This document shows positions 9,468 to 21,009 of a stretch of DNA of 64,000 bases, piece after piece. Made by a program: the position numbers and the translations under genes. The notes below the pieces were generated by a model. The model did no database searches, was not told where the DNA came from, and worked only from the letters and a program-made list of their open reading frames with translations. Position 1 is the first letter of the stretch; each line of letters starts with the position of its first letter. The DNA is from Cervus elaphus (lineage: Eukaryota; Chordata; Mammalia; Artiodactyla; Cervidae), in the NCBI RefSeq assembly GCF_910594005.1, contig NC_057816.1, positions 41,316,797 to 41,380,796 of the forward strand. Reading direction: 5' to 3'.

Positions 9468-10143
9468 AGCTTTCAGAATATAACAGCGTCATTAAAGATG
9501 CTGGAGACGGCTGATCCCCGCAGTGGCAGAGAGAGAGGACTTCCTGCTCCTCAGACTGCAGACAGGGCTCCACCCCGTTAACAATTCCTCACCTCTGGCC
9601 AGGGCAGGGTGAATGACAGTGTTCTTTTCAATCCTGTCAACTTCCTAATCTAGTTCCACCCCCACTGCCCTGTCTCCTGATGACTTTCTGACCTGATTTT
9701 CTGTCTTTCTTTCAGGCCTGACCTCTGCAGACCCCTTACAAAGAGATTTTTCAGCAGCTGCAACTCTATCAGTCTTAAATGTATTTTAAGCATTGCTTTG
9801 TATGGGAAATATTTTACAAATGACACAGCTTTTAGCCCTGGGCTCTTAACCACTTCTTTAAGAGCAAACTGACTCTATCCACCATCACAAAATTCTTCTA
9901 GTTCTGTTGTAAGGAAGGGCTACTGAGAATGAGTGTGCTTCCCAGGGAAGGAGCCACCTGTGGTCCCTGGAGATCGAGGGGCAGGGCTCTGCTGGCCATC
10001 AGTGGGCCATGGGAGTAGGAAATCAAGGTAGACCAGATGCTCCATCTCAGAAGGGAGTGTTCCTGTGAATTCTGTGTGCCATTCTGGCTGGAGGGTTGCT
10101 CTGACTACATGCAAAAGCCCTCCATGCCTTTTCTGGAAGCTTC
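9468..10143. other. Stretch without a gene
   Basis: Nothing recognised. A 96-codon minus-strand frame (9920-10210) spans unique sequence and the adjoining L1 tail and has no family resemblance. Confidence 0.3.
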
Positions 10144-10856
10144 TTGGGAACTTAAAAAATTTTTTTTTTCCTTTCAGTTTTATCCAGGTATAATTGACAT
10201 ACAGCACCATATATGTTTAAGGTATTCATTATAATTTGACTTATATATATCATGGAATGATTACTGCAAGTTTAGTCATCCCTCATCTCATATAGATACA
10301 CATTATAGAAATTTAAAAAATCTTTTTCTTGTGATGAGATCTCTTAGGACTTTCTTTCCTAACAGTTTTCATGTATAACATACATCAGTGCTAATTATAT
10401 TTATGTTGTACGTTACATCTCCAGTACTTATTTTTTTTATAACTGGAAGTTTGTGCATTTTGACCACCTTCATGCAACTCCCTTTCTCGCCACCCCCACC
10501 TCTGGTAACCACAAATCCAATCTCTTTTTCTATGAGTGGGTTTGTATTGGAAGTATAATTGACCTAAAACAACGCTGTGTTAGTTCCTATTACACAGTAT
10601 AGTGATTAGATATTTCTGTACATTTCAAAATGATTGCCACCACCATAAGTCTAGTTACAATATGTCACCATACAAAGATATTGCATGGTTATTGACTAGA
10701 TTCCTGACATTGTATGTTTCATACCCATGATCCATTTATTTTGCAACTAGAGGTTTGTACCTCTTAATCTCCCTCATCTATGTCTTTTCTCCCCCTCCTT
10801 CCCTCTGGCAACCACCTATTTGTTCTCTGTATCTATAATTCTGTTTCTGCTTTGTT

Positions 10857-11619
10857 CAATTCAGTCAGTCACTCAGTCGTGTCCAACTCTTTGCGACCCC
10901 ATGAATCACAGCACGCCAGGCCTCCCTGTCCATCACCAACTCCCGGAGTCTACTCAAACCCATGCCCATGGAGTCGGTGATGCCATCCAGCCATCTCATC
11001 CTCTGTCGTCCCCTTCTCCTCCTGCCCCCAATCTCTCCCAGCATCAGGGTCTTTTCCAATGAGTCAACTCTTCGCATGAGGTGGCCAAAGTATTGGAGTT
11101 TCAGCTTCAGCATCAGTCCTTCCAATGAACACCCAGGACTGATCTCCTTTAGGATGGACTGGTTGGATCTCCTTGCAGTCCAAGGGACTCTCAAGAGTCT
11201 TCTCCAACATCACAGTTCAAAAGCATCAATTTTTTGGCGCTCAGCTTTCTTCACTGTCCAACTTTCACATCCATACATGACCACTGGAAAAACCATAGCC
11301 TTGACCAGACGGACCTTTGTTGGCAAAGTAATGTCTCTGCTTTTTAATATGCTATCTAGGTTGGTCATAACTTTCCTTCCAAGGAGTAAGCATCTTTTAA
11401 TTTCATGGCTGCAGTCACCATCCGCAGTGATTTTGGAGCCCCAAAAAATAAAGTCTGACACTGTTTCTACTGTCTCTCCGTCTATTTCCCATGAGGTGAT
11501 GGGACCGGATGCCATGATCTTAGTTTTCTGAATGTTGAGCTTTAACCCAACTTTTTCACTCTCCTCCTTCACTTTCATCAAGAGGCTTTTTAGTTCCTCT
11601 TCACTCTCTGCCGTAAGGG
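10857..11619 (-). mobile_element. BovB LINE 3' part inside L1
   Basis: 763 bp antisense. Flanked by a perfect 11-bp TSD TCTGCTTTGTT (10846-10856 and 11620-11630). It retains two overlapping-order minus-strand frames of the BovB reverse-transcriptase C-terminus (10865-11194 and 11210-11581), separated by a frame change, so it was once one frame. Confidence 0.96.
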
Positions 11620-11799
11620 TCTGCTTTGTTAGGTTTTTTCATTTTCTTTTAAAGATTCCACATATAAGTGAATTCATACAGTATTTGTCTTTCTCTCTCT
11701 GACTTATTTCACTTAGCACAATACCCTCTAGGCCCATTCTTGTTATCAAAAATGGCAAGATTTCATTCATACTCAGTTATGGCTGAGTAATATTCCACT

Positions 11800-11865
11800 G
11801 ATATATATCTATATATATTTTAAATTTTATATATTTATATATATTTTAAAATATACATATATTTT
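11800..11865. repeat. TA-rich low-complexity tract
   Basis: Interrupted TATATA and ATTTTAAA runs join the older L1 to the inserted L1 3' end. Confidence 0.75.
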
Positions 11866-12735
11866 AATTTTTATTGGAGTATAGTTGCTTTAAAATGTTA
11901 CATTTTTGCTGCACAGCAAAGTGAATCAGTTATACGCATACATCAGTTCAGTTCAGTTCAGTCGCTCAGTCGTGTCCGATTCTTTGCGATCCCATGGACT
12001 GAGGCACGCCAGGCCTCGCTGTCCATCACCAACTCCTGGAGTTTACTCAAACTCATGTCCATTGAGTGGGTGATGCCATCCAACCATCTCATCCTCTATT
12101 GTCCCCTTCTCCTCCCACCTTCAGTCTTTCCCAGCATCAGGGTCTTTTCCAATGAATAAGCTCTTCACATCAGGTGGCCAATGTATTGGAGTTTCAGCTT
12201 CAGCATCAGTCTTTCCAATGAATATTCAGGACTGATTTCCTTTAGGATGGACTGGTTGGATCTCCTTGCAGTCCAAGGGACTCTCAAGAGTCTTCTCCAA
12301 CACCACAGTTCAAAAGCACCAATTCTTTGGTGCTCAGCTTTCTTTATGGTCCAACTCTCACATCCATACATTACTGGAAAAACCATAGCCTTGACTAACA
12401 GTGGAAACAGTGGCAGACTTTATTTTTTGGGGCTCCAAAATCACTGCGGATGGTGACTGCAGCCATAAAATAAAGAGATGCTCACTCCTTGGAAGAAAAG
12501 TTATGACCAACCTAGACAGCATATTAAAAAGCAGAGACATTACTTTGCCAACAGAGGTCCATCCAGTCAAGTCAAGGCTACGCATACACATATTCCCTCT
12601 TTTTTAGATTTCCTTCCCATTTCGGTCACTACAGAGCATTGTGTGGACTTCCCTGTGGTACAAGAGGTTCTCGTTAGTTATCTATTTCACACACTGCAGT
12701 GTGTATATGTCAGTCCCAAGCAAATCTTTCTAGTT
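11866..12735 (-). mobile_element. L1 3' UTR fragment inserted in older L1
   Basis: Antisense L1 3' UTR phrases TTTTTATTGGAGTATAGTTG, GCACAGCAAAGTGAATCAG and GTGTGTATATGTCAGTCCCAAG run on either side of a BovB insertion, which splits it at 11943-12588. Confidence 0.75.
11943..12588 (-). mobile_element. BovB LINE 3' part with inverted 5' end
   Basis: The left part (11943-12397) is antisense BovB from its tail inward. At about 12397 the orientation flips: 12398-12588 is BovB in the sense direction, covering the part of the element that should come next. A 10-bp TSD TACGCATACA (11933-11942 and 12589-12598) encloses both parts, so they arrived together. Both halves share the short phrase AGTCAAGGCT at the break. 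This is the structure left by twin priming. Confidence 0.93.
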
Positions 12736-13113
12736 TAATATAGTTTCATTTGTTTTATTTTGGTTTCACTCTCTTGCCTGAGGAGATACACTCAAAAAAG
12801 TATTACTAAGACAAATGTGAACAAGCATACTATGTTTTTTTTTCTACAAGTTTTATGGCTTCAGGTCTTATTTTTCAGTCTTTTTAAAATTTGAGTTTAT
12901 TTTTGTGCACAGTGTGAGAGAATTGTCCAACTTAATTATTTTGTATGCAGTTGTCCAGTTTTTCCAACATCATTTATTGAAAAAGCTGTCTTTTCCCCAT
13001 TGTATATTCTTAACTCCTTTGTTGCAGTTGCCTGTACAAGCGTGGGTTCTCCTCTGGGCTTTCTACTCTGTTCCATTAATTTACACATCTGTTTCCGTGC
13101 CAGTACCATATTC

Positions 13114-13342
13114 TTGGGCTTCCCAGGTGGTGCTAGTGGTAAGGAACCCGCCAGCCAATGCAGGAGATGCAAGAACCTATGGGTTCAATCCCTGGGTAGG
13201 GAAGATCCCTTGGAGGAGGGCATGGCAACCCATGCTAGTGTTCTTGCCTGGAGAATCGCTTGGACAGAAGAGCCTGGCAGCTATAGTCCATGGGGTCACA
13301 AAGAGTCAGACACGACTGAAGTGACCTAGCATGCACATATGC
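13114..13342 (+). mobile_element. Bov-tA SINE inside L1 ORF2 sequence
   Basis: Full-length sense copy inserted in antisense L1. The flanks ACCATATTC (13105-13113) and ACCATACTC (13343-13351) are a TSD with one mismatch; L1 sequence resumes after it. Confidence 0.92.
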
Positions 13343-13451
13343 ACCATACTCCTTTGACGGCTGCAGGTTTGTATAGTTTGAAATCAGGGAGCATGATGTC
13401 ATCAGCTCTGTTCTTTGGCAACTTCTCTGCTTACCTTACAAAATAATTATT

Positions 13452-14428
13452 TACCATTTCAGGCAGAAGACTTTCCATGGAGGAATATTTTACCTGTTTT
13501 CAGTGATGCAGGTGAGCACTGAGAGGACGTCTGCAGAGATATTAAAGGTTGGTCACTGCCATTTTTCTTCTAGATCAGATCTTGCTGTAGATCACCTGTG
13601 TTAGAATCACCCCAGAACTTAAACAGTAAATATTTCTGGGTTTTTATTCCCTAACATACATCTGGGCATATAGCTAAGAATTTGTATTTTAAAAATATCA
13701 TCAGGTGACTATAATGTACAACCAGATTTAGGAAACAAACCTCTTCATTTCTGCATTGCTATTCTATCTCGTATCTTTATCAGATGTTCACTGAACACTT
13801 TCCCTGTTCCAGAAACTGATCAAAGACCAAAGGATAAACGGATCAAAGGCACAGTTTTTGTTCTCGGGTATTCCACAGTTTAGTGGGAAAGACAGACTGG
13901 CAACAAACATGTACCACATAATGTCATAGCTGCTTGCGTAGAATCAGGTCCAGGAAGGCTGAGAACATTAAACCTGCTTTGAGGGGTGAAGGTGAGACTG
14001 GGGTTAGAGCATTAGTTTTCAGCTGGGGTGATTTTGTTCCTGAAAGATAGTTGGCAAGGTCTGGAGATATTTTTGATAGTCAGAAGTTCGGAGGGGGTGA
14101 CGTTGGAATCTAGCAAGTAGGGGTCAGAGCTACAGTTTGAGCTGGATTCTTCACTGTGTGCCTTGTTCGACAGACTGTCTTGCTTTGCTAATAAGGAAAA
14201 ATCAAGAAAACCAATATACATTAGTTAGGACCTTGCATCTGTAAAAACACTTTCATGTGTATTGTCTTTTAAAATAATTTGTTACTTTAAAAACCCCGTG
14301 TATTTGTAAATTAAATGTTAACTGAGGCTTGTAACAACCCCCTGAGGCTGGAAGAACTGATATTTTTGTTCAAAGAAAAGAAGGCAAACAAATAGTTGAA
14401 AGCATGAAGGGCTGATTTTCTCAGTAAG
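13452..14428. other. Stretch without a gene
   Basis: Apart from the L2-like piece at 13760-13990 nothing is recognised. The passage near 13590 (GTGTTAGAATCACCCCAGAACTT) is weakly MER5-like. Confidence 0.3.
13760..13990 (-). mobile_element. Possible L2 LINE fragment
   Basis: Diverged antisense L2 3' end: TGTTCACTGAACACTTTCC, a stretch with CAGTTTAGTGGGAAAGACAGAC, and AGAATCAGGTCCAGGAAGGCTG. Too degraded for a sure call. Confidence 0.45.
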
Positions 14429-14439
14429 CAAAGGATGCT

Positions 14440-14646
14440 TGTGTTTATTCGCTCGGTCATGGCTGACTCTTTGCAACCTCATGGACTGTAGCCCACCAGC
14501 CTCCTCTATCCTTGGGGATTCTCCAGGCAAGAATACTGGAGTGGGTTGCCATGCTCTCCTCCAGGGGATCTTCCCGACCCAGGGATAGAACCCAGGTCTC
14601 CCGCATTGCAGGCAGATTCTTTACAGCCTGAGCCACCGGGGAAGAC
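14440..14646 (-). mobile_element. Bov-tA SINE
   Basis: Full-length antisense copy. Flanks CAAAGGATGCT (14429-14439) and CAAAGCATGCT (14647-14657) form an 11-bp TSD with one mismatch. Confidence 0.93.
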
Positions 14647-14729
14647 CAAAGCATGCTCAGACATCAGTAAGAAAAACATAATCCAACAGAAGAGTGAGCA
14701 AGAGAGCACAAACAGACCATCTATATCCG

Positions 14730-15500
14730 GGGAATGTCAGTGGGCAATAAACATATAAAAAGATACCATGTTATTCAAAATAAAGGAGATGCCAAATGTA
14801 ACAGAGGAGATGTTTCCTCCTATCGGGTTGACATAGACCTTCAGGTTCCATGATACCCAGTGTTGCTTAGAGACAGGAGTGGGGCCCGAAGTTAGAATCC
14901 TTCTGCTTTTGGTGGGAGAATAAATTAGTGCGATAGATTTGGAGGGTAATTTTTAAAACATTATTAGAAATAAGCATATGAGATTTGACTTGTTTTATTT
15001 TAAGGAATTTACCGGAAAGCTAAGTGTTCCTACCTCTGCAAAGGTGTGTTAATACACAGGACTGTTTATTGATACATTGTTTGCAGTAACCCAACAACAG
15101 AAACACTGTAACTCGGTATTAAAGAATGGGTGAAATACATTTTCCTTCAGTGTTGCTCAGACTAGAGGACAGATGTCAAGAAGAAGGAAGCAGATCTATG
15201 TCCTGGCATGAAAATGTCTCTGAGACATCTTGTGTGGGGAAAAAAAAAATCACGAGTCTGTGAATGAGATATACAATTTTCATTTGTATAAAATAAAGAT
15301 ATAGATATCCGTGTAGGTGTCTACAAAGAAATCTCGAGGAATACCTAAGAAGCTAGTGACTAATTCTGAGGATGGGTCCCAGGGGTAAAGAGGAAGAAGA
15401 ACAGCTCTCCTTTTCAAGTCATTCTCTTCCTTACTGTTAGAATTGTTTTTCCAGGAACTGAGATATCACTTTTTTATCTAAAGAAAAAAAAGCAGAATAA
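14730..15500 (+). mobile_element. Ancient L1 (L1M-type) 3' end
   Basis: Sense-oriented but very diverged. The order TTGGTGGGAGAATAAATTAG, GGAATTTACCGGAAAG, ATTGTTTGCAGTAACCC, AAAGAATGGGTGAAATAC and CATTTGTATAAAATAAAG follows the end of ORF2 and the 3' UTR of mammalian L1M elements. No open frame survives. Confidence 0.6.
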
Positions 15501-15510
15501 AGATCAGAGA

Positions 15511-16080
15511 ACAGATTGAGGTTATTGTCTTTAAGTATCCCTTTTTACAGGCACATTTTACCTTTATAGTTGGTGCATTTGCTCAATTAGCAATTTTTTT
15601 TTTTTTTTACTGCCCTCATCTCCATCTATTATGAAGACTTTATTCCTGCTCAGTTTTAATACTTAAGAATTCCCAGGAATTGTTTCCAAGGAAACCCATC
15701 TATAACCAGAAGTTATTGGCACAATCTCTTATGGACTCAGATAGGGTCCTGTTTCTTAGCAACTCATCCAAATTTTCTCATTTTAATTGAAATCATACAT
15801 TTCCTTAAAAGCCTTTTCAAAGCAGTGATATGGAAGGTCATTTATCCTTGTTGATGAGATCCCCCTTGAAAAGGCTTTGGTGAATGTGAAGTTCAAAATG
15901 TTCAAAAACACTCCACCACGCAAGTGTGCCTTCTTTTTTAATCGCATAAATCTGTCTCTGCTTTCTATCCCCCTATAGTCAACTCAACATGTGTCTCTGC
16001 CTTTGGCCTCCTGGGGTAAAGTGAGAGGTAGGGGGGGACAGCTTCCTGACCTGCCTGGGGTGTCCTATTAAGACTGAATG
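15511..16080. other. Stretch without a gene
   Basis: A 12-T run near 15595-15610 and AT-rich unique sequence. Nothing else recognised. Confidence 0.3.
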
Positions 16081-16380
16081 GGACTTCCCTGGTGGCTCAG
16101 TAGCAAAGAATCTGTCTGCCAACGCAGGGAACACAGTTTGATCCCTTCCTGGTCTGGGAAGATCCCACAAGCCTTGGGACAACTAAGCCCGTCCACCACA
16201 GCTGCTGGGCCAGCCCTTTAAATCCTGAGAGCTGCGACTACTGAACCCACGTGCCTAGAACCCATGCTCTGCAACGAGGGAAACCACTGCGGTGAGAAGC
16301 CCGTGGTCTGCTGAACAGGAGAGTGGACCGCACTCACCGCAGCTAGAGAAAGCCCACCCAGGGATCCAGGGAAGTGACTG
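16081..16380 (+). mobile_element. CHR-type tRNA(Glu)-derived SINE
   Basis: Starts GGGACTTCCCTGGTGGCTCAG and continues with CACAAGCCTTGGGACAACT, GCGACTACTGAACCCACG and CAACGAGGGAAACCACTGC, the tandemly similar body of the cetartiodactyl CHR family rather than the BovB-like Bov-tA body. No A-tail remains visible. Confidence 0.75.
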
Positions 16381-16639
16381 TCACCCCAGGAAAGGCCTGT
16401 CTGTGTAGGACACCTTGGAGTCTCTGGGCAGACAGAGGGTCCGAAGGGACTTTCATGGTGCTGAGGAAGTGGTCAGGAACCCTGAGGCTGGATGGAAAGT
16501 GGAGGCTGGGACTTCACACAGAGTCCTACGTCCCAGCTCCCCTGAGCCAATAAAGCAGGTTGCTTCCTCACTGTTTGGCCCTGTCCTAGGAGCTAGGCTA
16601 CAGCCCACGAACAGGACTAATTTCAAGTCTAAGGAGAGG

Positions 16640-16830
16640 CCTGCATGTAGACAAAAATAAGAAACAGGGTTCGGGAGAGTGTAGGAACTAGGGGTGTGCC
16701 TGTCAGGAGATCCGATCCTAACTTGCAGAGTCAGGGAAGGCTTCGTGAAGGACGCTGACAGCATCAAGTCTGAGACCTAAAGGTTGGATGCAGCTTAAGC
16801 AGGTAACATGAAGTGAGAGCCAGCTCGTCT
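16640..16830 (-). mobile_element. L2 LINE fragment
   Basis: Antisense L2 phrases: AGAGTCAGGGAAGGCTTCG, TGAAGGACGCTGACAGCATC, AGTCTGAGACCTAAAGGTTGG. The translated opposite strand keeps the L2 hallmark of a Glu-Ala-Phe-Pro-Asp stretch. Confidence 0.6.
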
Positions 16831-17561
16831 GTGAACAAGAGGCTTGGACTTGATCATGACCAAGTTCCCTTCCGGATCCCATAGTCTTTGACTTTACTTC
16901 CAGGTTCCTACCTCTGGCCTTAAGCTTGGTCCTGCAAGTGACAGGTCTGGGTCCCGAGGTGAAAGAGATCGCGTTTCCAGGGCTCCGTCTCCCTGACATG
17001 ACTTGGGGCTGGTGCAGCGCCTCTGCAAGGAGACTCAGCCTGGCTGCCACTGGGCTCTCTGTGTCAAGACTGGAGAGCATGCCCTCGCTTGGTGAGCTGG
17101 GGTCTTAAGACACTGCTTCGTTGCCTGCTTCGAGCAATCGATAAACGAAGCTGCCAGATGCCGGCAGCTAGATGCTGAGGTGCCAGGGGTGTTGGGGCCA
17201 AGCGTGTGGCCTGAATCTTCTCTGAGCAGGGTCTTTTTGAGGCAGGCTCCTACAGGCTCACTCCCTCAAGCAAGAGCAAATCTCAGGCTCCCTGGCTGCA
17301 TGGCAGATGGCGAAGGCTTTGATGCTGGAGGTGAGGGGGAAGGATGAGAACCACCTCTGGCCCAGTTGGCACACTGTGGGGCCTAATTATAACCCACCAG
17401 GACATTCCAGTACGGAGTGAGTTTTGGAGATGCCAGAAATAGCAGAAAATAATCACAATATAACTTAGGAGAGGCATCCACAGGCAGACATCAGGAGCAG
17501 TCAGGAAGGGAGCGGTATTACCTGAGGCTGGGGAGCCTGGGTTTGCAGACAGATCACGTTG
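16831..17561. other. Stretch without a gene
   Basis: Moderately GC-rich. Overlapping frames on both strands (for example 16718-17080 minus) do not resemble known proteins. No repeat recognised. Confidence 0.3.
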
Positions 17562-17760
17562 GGTTATAAACCTCTCCAAGACTCAGCTTTCTAATCTATA
17601 AATTGGAAGCTATGATAACACCGTCCTCATCAGATTATTATAACATTAAGTAAAATAGTGCAGATTTTAGCACTCCCTTTGGTACCTGATAAATGATCAG
17701 GAAACATTAGCTATTTTTATAATAGTAATGATTATTTATTAATCACATTTTGTGCCAAGC
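17562..17760 (+). mobile_element. MIR SINE
   Basis: Sense MIR: AAACCTCTCCAAGACTCAGC, TTTCTAATCTATAAATTGG, then an AT-rich 3' part with ACCTGATAAATGATCAGGAAA. Diverged. Confidence 0.65.
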
Positions 17761-18429
17761 ATTGCAATAAGTTGACAGTTTTAAAAGTTTTTTAAGGAGT
17801 GCCTTAAGGAGGCGCAATGCACCTTGAATGCACTGCTCATTTTCCTAAATCAAGATTCATCAAGATCATCTCGTTTGAGCTTCATTTTTCTTATCTGCAA
17901 AGCGCAGATGATGGCCTTTGCCCTACAAGCTTGGAGTTTCATGTCATTAATATCTTTCTTGCAGAAGCCAGAGCGGTACTGCATTGTCTACCGTTTCCTG
18001 CACCGATTCCTTTAAAGTAGACGAAGATCCCAGGGACACTTGAAAAATCAATCGAAGCTTATCATCCTTCTGTACTTTTATGATTTCTTCCTGTCTCTTT
18101 TATGGATGTTTCTCCCACACCTTTTTCAGATTTTCCCCGTCTTTAACTTAGTTTCCATAGAAACAACAATTCCCTTCCTTTTCACGCAGGAAGTTTGTAC
18201 TTTTAAACAGGATTTAATGAAATGATTTAATTGCAGTGGTAAGTACAACCAGGATGAACAGATGGAGATATGGACAAACTGATTCTTGGTATTACACAAC
18301 TCAGCTGAAGGATGCAGGGTGAGCAGATAAGCGGAGAGCAGCCCACTGAATGTAGGCATCTGGGTGCCGTGGGCATTAGTCATTTTATTTTACAGGAAAT
18401 AGAGAGCCCCAGCCAAACCCACTAGTTGT
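17761..18429. other. Stretch without a gene
   Basis: A possible MIR trace at about 17870-17920 (TTTTTCTTATCTGCAAAGCG). Two overlapping 60-odd-codon frames are not recognised. Confidence 0.3.
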
Positions 18430-18960
18430 TTAAGCGAAGGTCTGTAACAGAGCTCCTACTGTACTTGCAGATTACATCCTGCACCATCCTCTCTCATGGT
18501 CTGGGTCTTTATGTTCTGTTCTCTCTGTCAGAATGCCCTTCTCATCTTTCCACCCCGCCCCCCCCTTTTATCTCCAGGCCAATACTTAACCTTTCCTCTG
18601 GATTTAGTTTAGAGAGTCCTCCCTTCTACCCTGTTCATTGCTCCTCTCCCGTCACTCTCCCTAAAACTTCTTGTTGGATCCTGTGCCCTTCTTGTCGCTC
18701 CTGTCTTCCTCATGCAGATGGCTGAGCCCCAGGATGGCAGGAGTCTGGCTTTCCTACCAGCTCCTCCTACTTCTCCAAGGGCACACACCCCACTCTATTA
18801 AATTTAGTCATTTATTTCTCTGTCCTCCATTCCACTAATATCCGAGCATCTTGATGGTAGTCCTATGTCATAGTCAACTTTGTTTCCTTATCACCCAACC
18901 CAGTGCCTGACACATAGCTTTTCACTTGAGATTTGTTGAATGATTTACAATCTTGTTGAA
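18430..18960 (+). mobile_element. L2 LINE 3' end
   Basis: Sense L2 3' UTR in typical order: TCTGTCAGAATGCCCTTC, CCTCTAGATT-like passage, CCTGTGCCCTTCTTGTCG, CTCCATTCCACTAATATCC, then CCCAGTGCCTGACACATAGC and TTGTTGAATGATTTAC at the 3' terminus. One of the clearest old L2 copies here. Confidence 0.65.
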
Positions 18961-19332
18961 GTCATGCATATAGTAAACACAGTGATGTTAGACAGATAAT
19001 CAGCCTAGTGATCAAAAGTAATTTGCAAATGGGTTGAGCCACTTAGTTACACTTTCATGAATGCAGTGGACATAGCTTCGTGGCTTAATCCCACTGTCTG
19101 TTTCTAAGCTTTTATGCACTTTTCAACCAACACTTGGTTTTCATAGTCAGGGTCTTGGGGAAAAGAGCACAGAGAACCTCATATGTAAGGTTTTTATGGC
19201 CAGTCCTGGAAATGGCACATATTACTGCTAACTCATACTCCTGAAACCAGACCTCAATTATGTGCCCTCTTTCTCCAGTTTCAAAGGGGGCTGGGAAGTG
19301 AGGTCCAGCACTATTCCAGGCAGACTAATTAC
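18961..19332. other. Stretch without a gene
   Basis: Nothing recognised. Confidence 0.3.
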
Positions 19333-20000
19333 TGGGTCATGGGGGCACACATATCTTTAACATCATTAGATAATGCCAAAATATTTCCAGTGTGGAGTGC
19401 CAAGGTATCCTCCCACCGGTAAAGGATGGCAGTTCCAATTCTTCTACATTCTGGCCAACATTTTCTGCTCGCCTTTGGACTTCCATGATATCTTGGTTGA
19501 TAAAATTTGGTATTCATGTTATATTTGCCTCCTTTATAAGACTGCGTCCTTATTGGTGGAAGTCGCTTGTTCTTCTGTTCTAAGTCCTCAGCAATCCTAC
19601 CCTCGGTATGTATCCAGCAGTGAGGGATGGGCGCATGCACCAGAGACGTGTGTAAGAATGTTTATATGAACAGCAGGTGGAAGGAACCCGGAAGAGACCC
19701 GAGTGTCCAGTGAGAGTGAAGTGAAACACTTGACAGCAGTGATAAAGGACAAGCTGGAACCACACAGAGCAACATGGGTGGGCATTGGAAACAGTTCTGG
19801 GCAAAACAAGTGCATGCTGCATGCATCCATTTATAGAAAGTTCAAGAACAGACGGGTCTAGACGCTGTTGTATTTAAAGTTATGTACTTAGGTGGTGTGA
19901 ACATAGAGAAGAGAAAAGAAAGGAAGCAATAACCATGAAAATCAGGTTACTGTTAGGGAGCGGGGACAGTGTAGGTATCAGAAGAGGCTCATTAGTGCCT
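19333..20000 (+). mobile_element. Old L1 3' end with inverted 5' segment
   Basis: Segment 19333-19588 is antisense L1 ORF2 (CTGGGTCATGGGGGCACACA, TCCTCCCACCGGTAAAGG). At 19589 it switches to sense L1 starting CAGCAATCCTACCCTCGG and running on through AACAGCAGGTGGAAGGAACC to AAAGAAAGGAAGCAATAACC. In an intact L1 the two pieces are adjacent and colinear, so one was flipped at the junction, as in twin-primed insertions. Confidence 0.65.
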
Positions 20001-20399
20001 CCATAGATGGGAATTAGAAGATTGATACAGGGCTTTAGGGATCAGAGATGGGCCCTATAAAACTCCTATGGTAGTTCTAGGAGAGAAATTGGCAAACATC
20101 ATCTGGGCAAATATTGATCAGAATTTTTGAACTAGGTGAGTTGTTGAAATGGCTAGTGTTATTAACTTTGGAACACTTGAGTCCATGAGGGACTTCTATT
20201 ACTGAGGTTTTTACCCTGGAAAATATAGTTCCAGAGCTGGGGATAAAACAGTATCTAGAAGCTGGTGTTAAAACAATTTGCACTGTGATGCTTGTATGGC
20301 ATGCCATGATTTGGCAGACTTTGTTATGCAAATCATGGTACTATTTATTTTGCAAATGTTGGGTTTTTGATTCATCTCTGAAGGCATGCACATCAGAAA
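20001..20399. other. Stretch without a gene
   Basis: Nothing recognised; AT-rich. Confidence 0.3.
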
Positions 20400-20606
20400 G
20401 TGTGAGAGTCAGTGTTAGTTGTTTAGCCATGTTTGACTCTTTGTGACCTGGGGGACTGTGGCCCGCCAGGCACCTCTGTCCATGGGATTTCCCAGGCAAG
20501 AATACTGGAGTGGGTAGCCATTCCCTTCTCCAGGGGATCTTCCAGACTCAGGGATCGAACCTGGGTCTCCCACATTGCAGGCAGATTCTATACTGAGTCA
20601 TCAGCT
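20400..20606 (-). mobile_element. Bov-tA SINE
   Basis: Full-length antisense copy from GTGAGAGTCAGTGTTAG to GCAGATTCTATACTGAGTCA. No good TSD. Confidence 0.92.
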
Positions 20607-21009
20607 TTTAATTTCAGGCAATGTTTAATTTATTGACTTGGGTGGTTCATCTTCTAGCCCTTTCATTTTACATTTGTATTTTTTTCATTTTTCTGCATGT
20701 GAGTCATATTTTGAATTAAAAGTATATATATATATATTAATTTAGAAATGTTATAATTTATATATATTTGTTCAGAAAGATACATATAAAATATTGGAAG
20801 AACAAGTGCCAAAGTGAAAATTATGGTTACTTCTGCATAGCAGGATTATGATTTTTAATTACTTCCTTTTGTGCTTGAATTGACCTTGAGAGGTTGAGTT
20901 TGTTTAAACAATAGATTAAAGTGTGACAGCGTCACTCCTGGGGGGGCAAATCTGTTTTCAATTTAAATCCGTTAATGTTTTTACAACTGAGTGCCGGCAG
21001 GCTAAGTTA
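20607..21009. other. AT-rich stretch without a gene
   Basis: Includes a short (TA)n run at about 20722-20737 and an A/T-rich 3'-end-like context. Nothing else recognised. Confidence 0.35.

Larger units (their letters stand above)
10144..13450 (-). mobile_element. Old antisense L1, broken up by later insertions
   Basis: Left to right it shows a T-rich tail, L1M-type 3' UTR (TATAATTGACATACAG, CACCATAAGTCTAGTTA), the end of ORF2 (TGGCTGAGTAATATTCCACTG near 11782) and, from about 12735, a more upstream part of ORF2 (CAACATCATTTATTGAAAAAG, GTTCCATTAATTTACACATC). It is interrupted by two BovB copies, another L1 3' fragment and a Bov-tA. Some ORF2 sequence between 11800 and 12735 seems missing, so it may be two pieces of related elements rather than one. 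Confidence 0.75.

Noticed and set aside
10962..11531. 189-codon plus-strand frame
   Set aside because: It is the antisense shadow of the BovB copy at 10857-11619; the real, minus-strand frame reads as reverse-transcriptase C-terminus.
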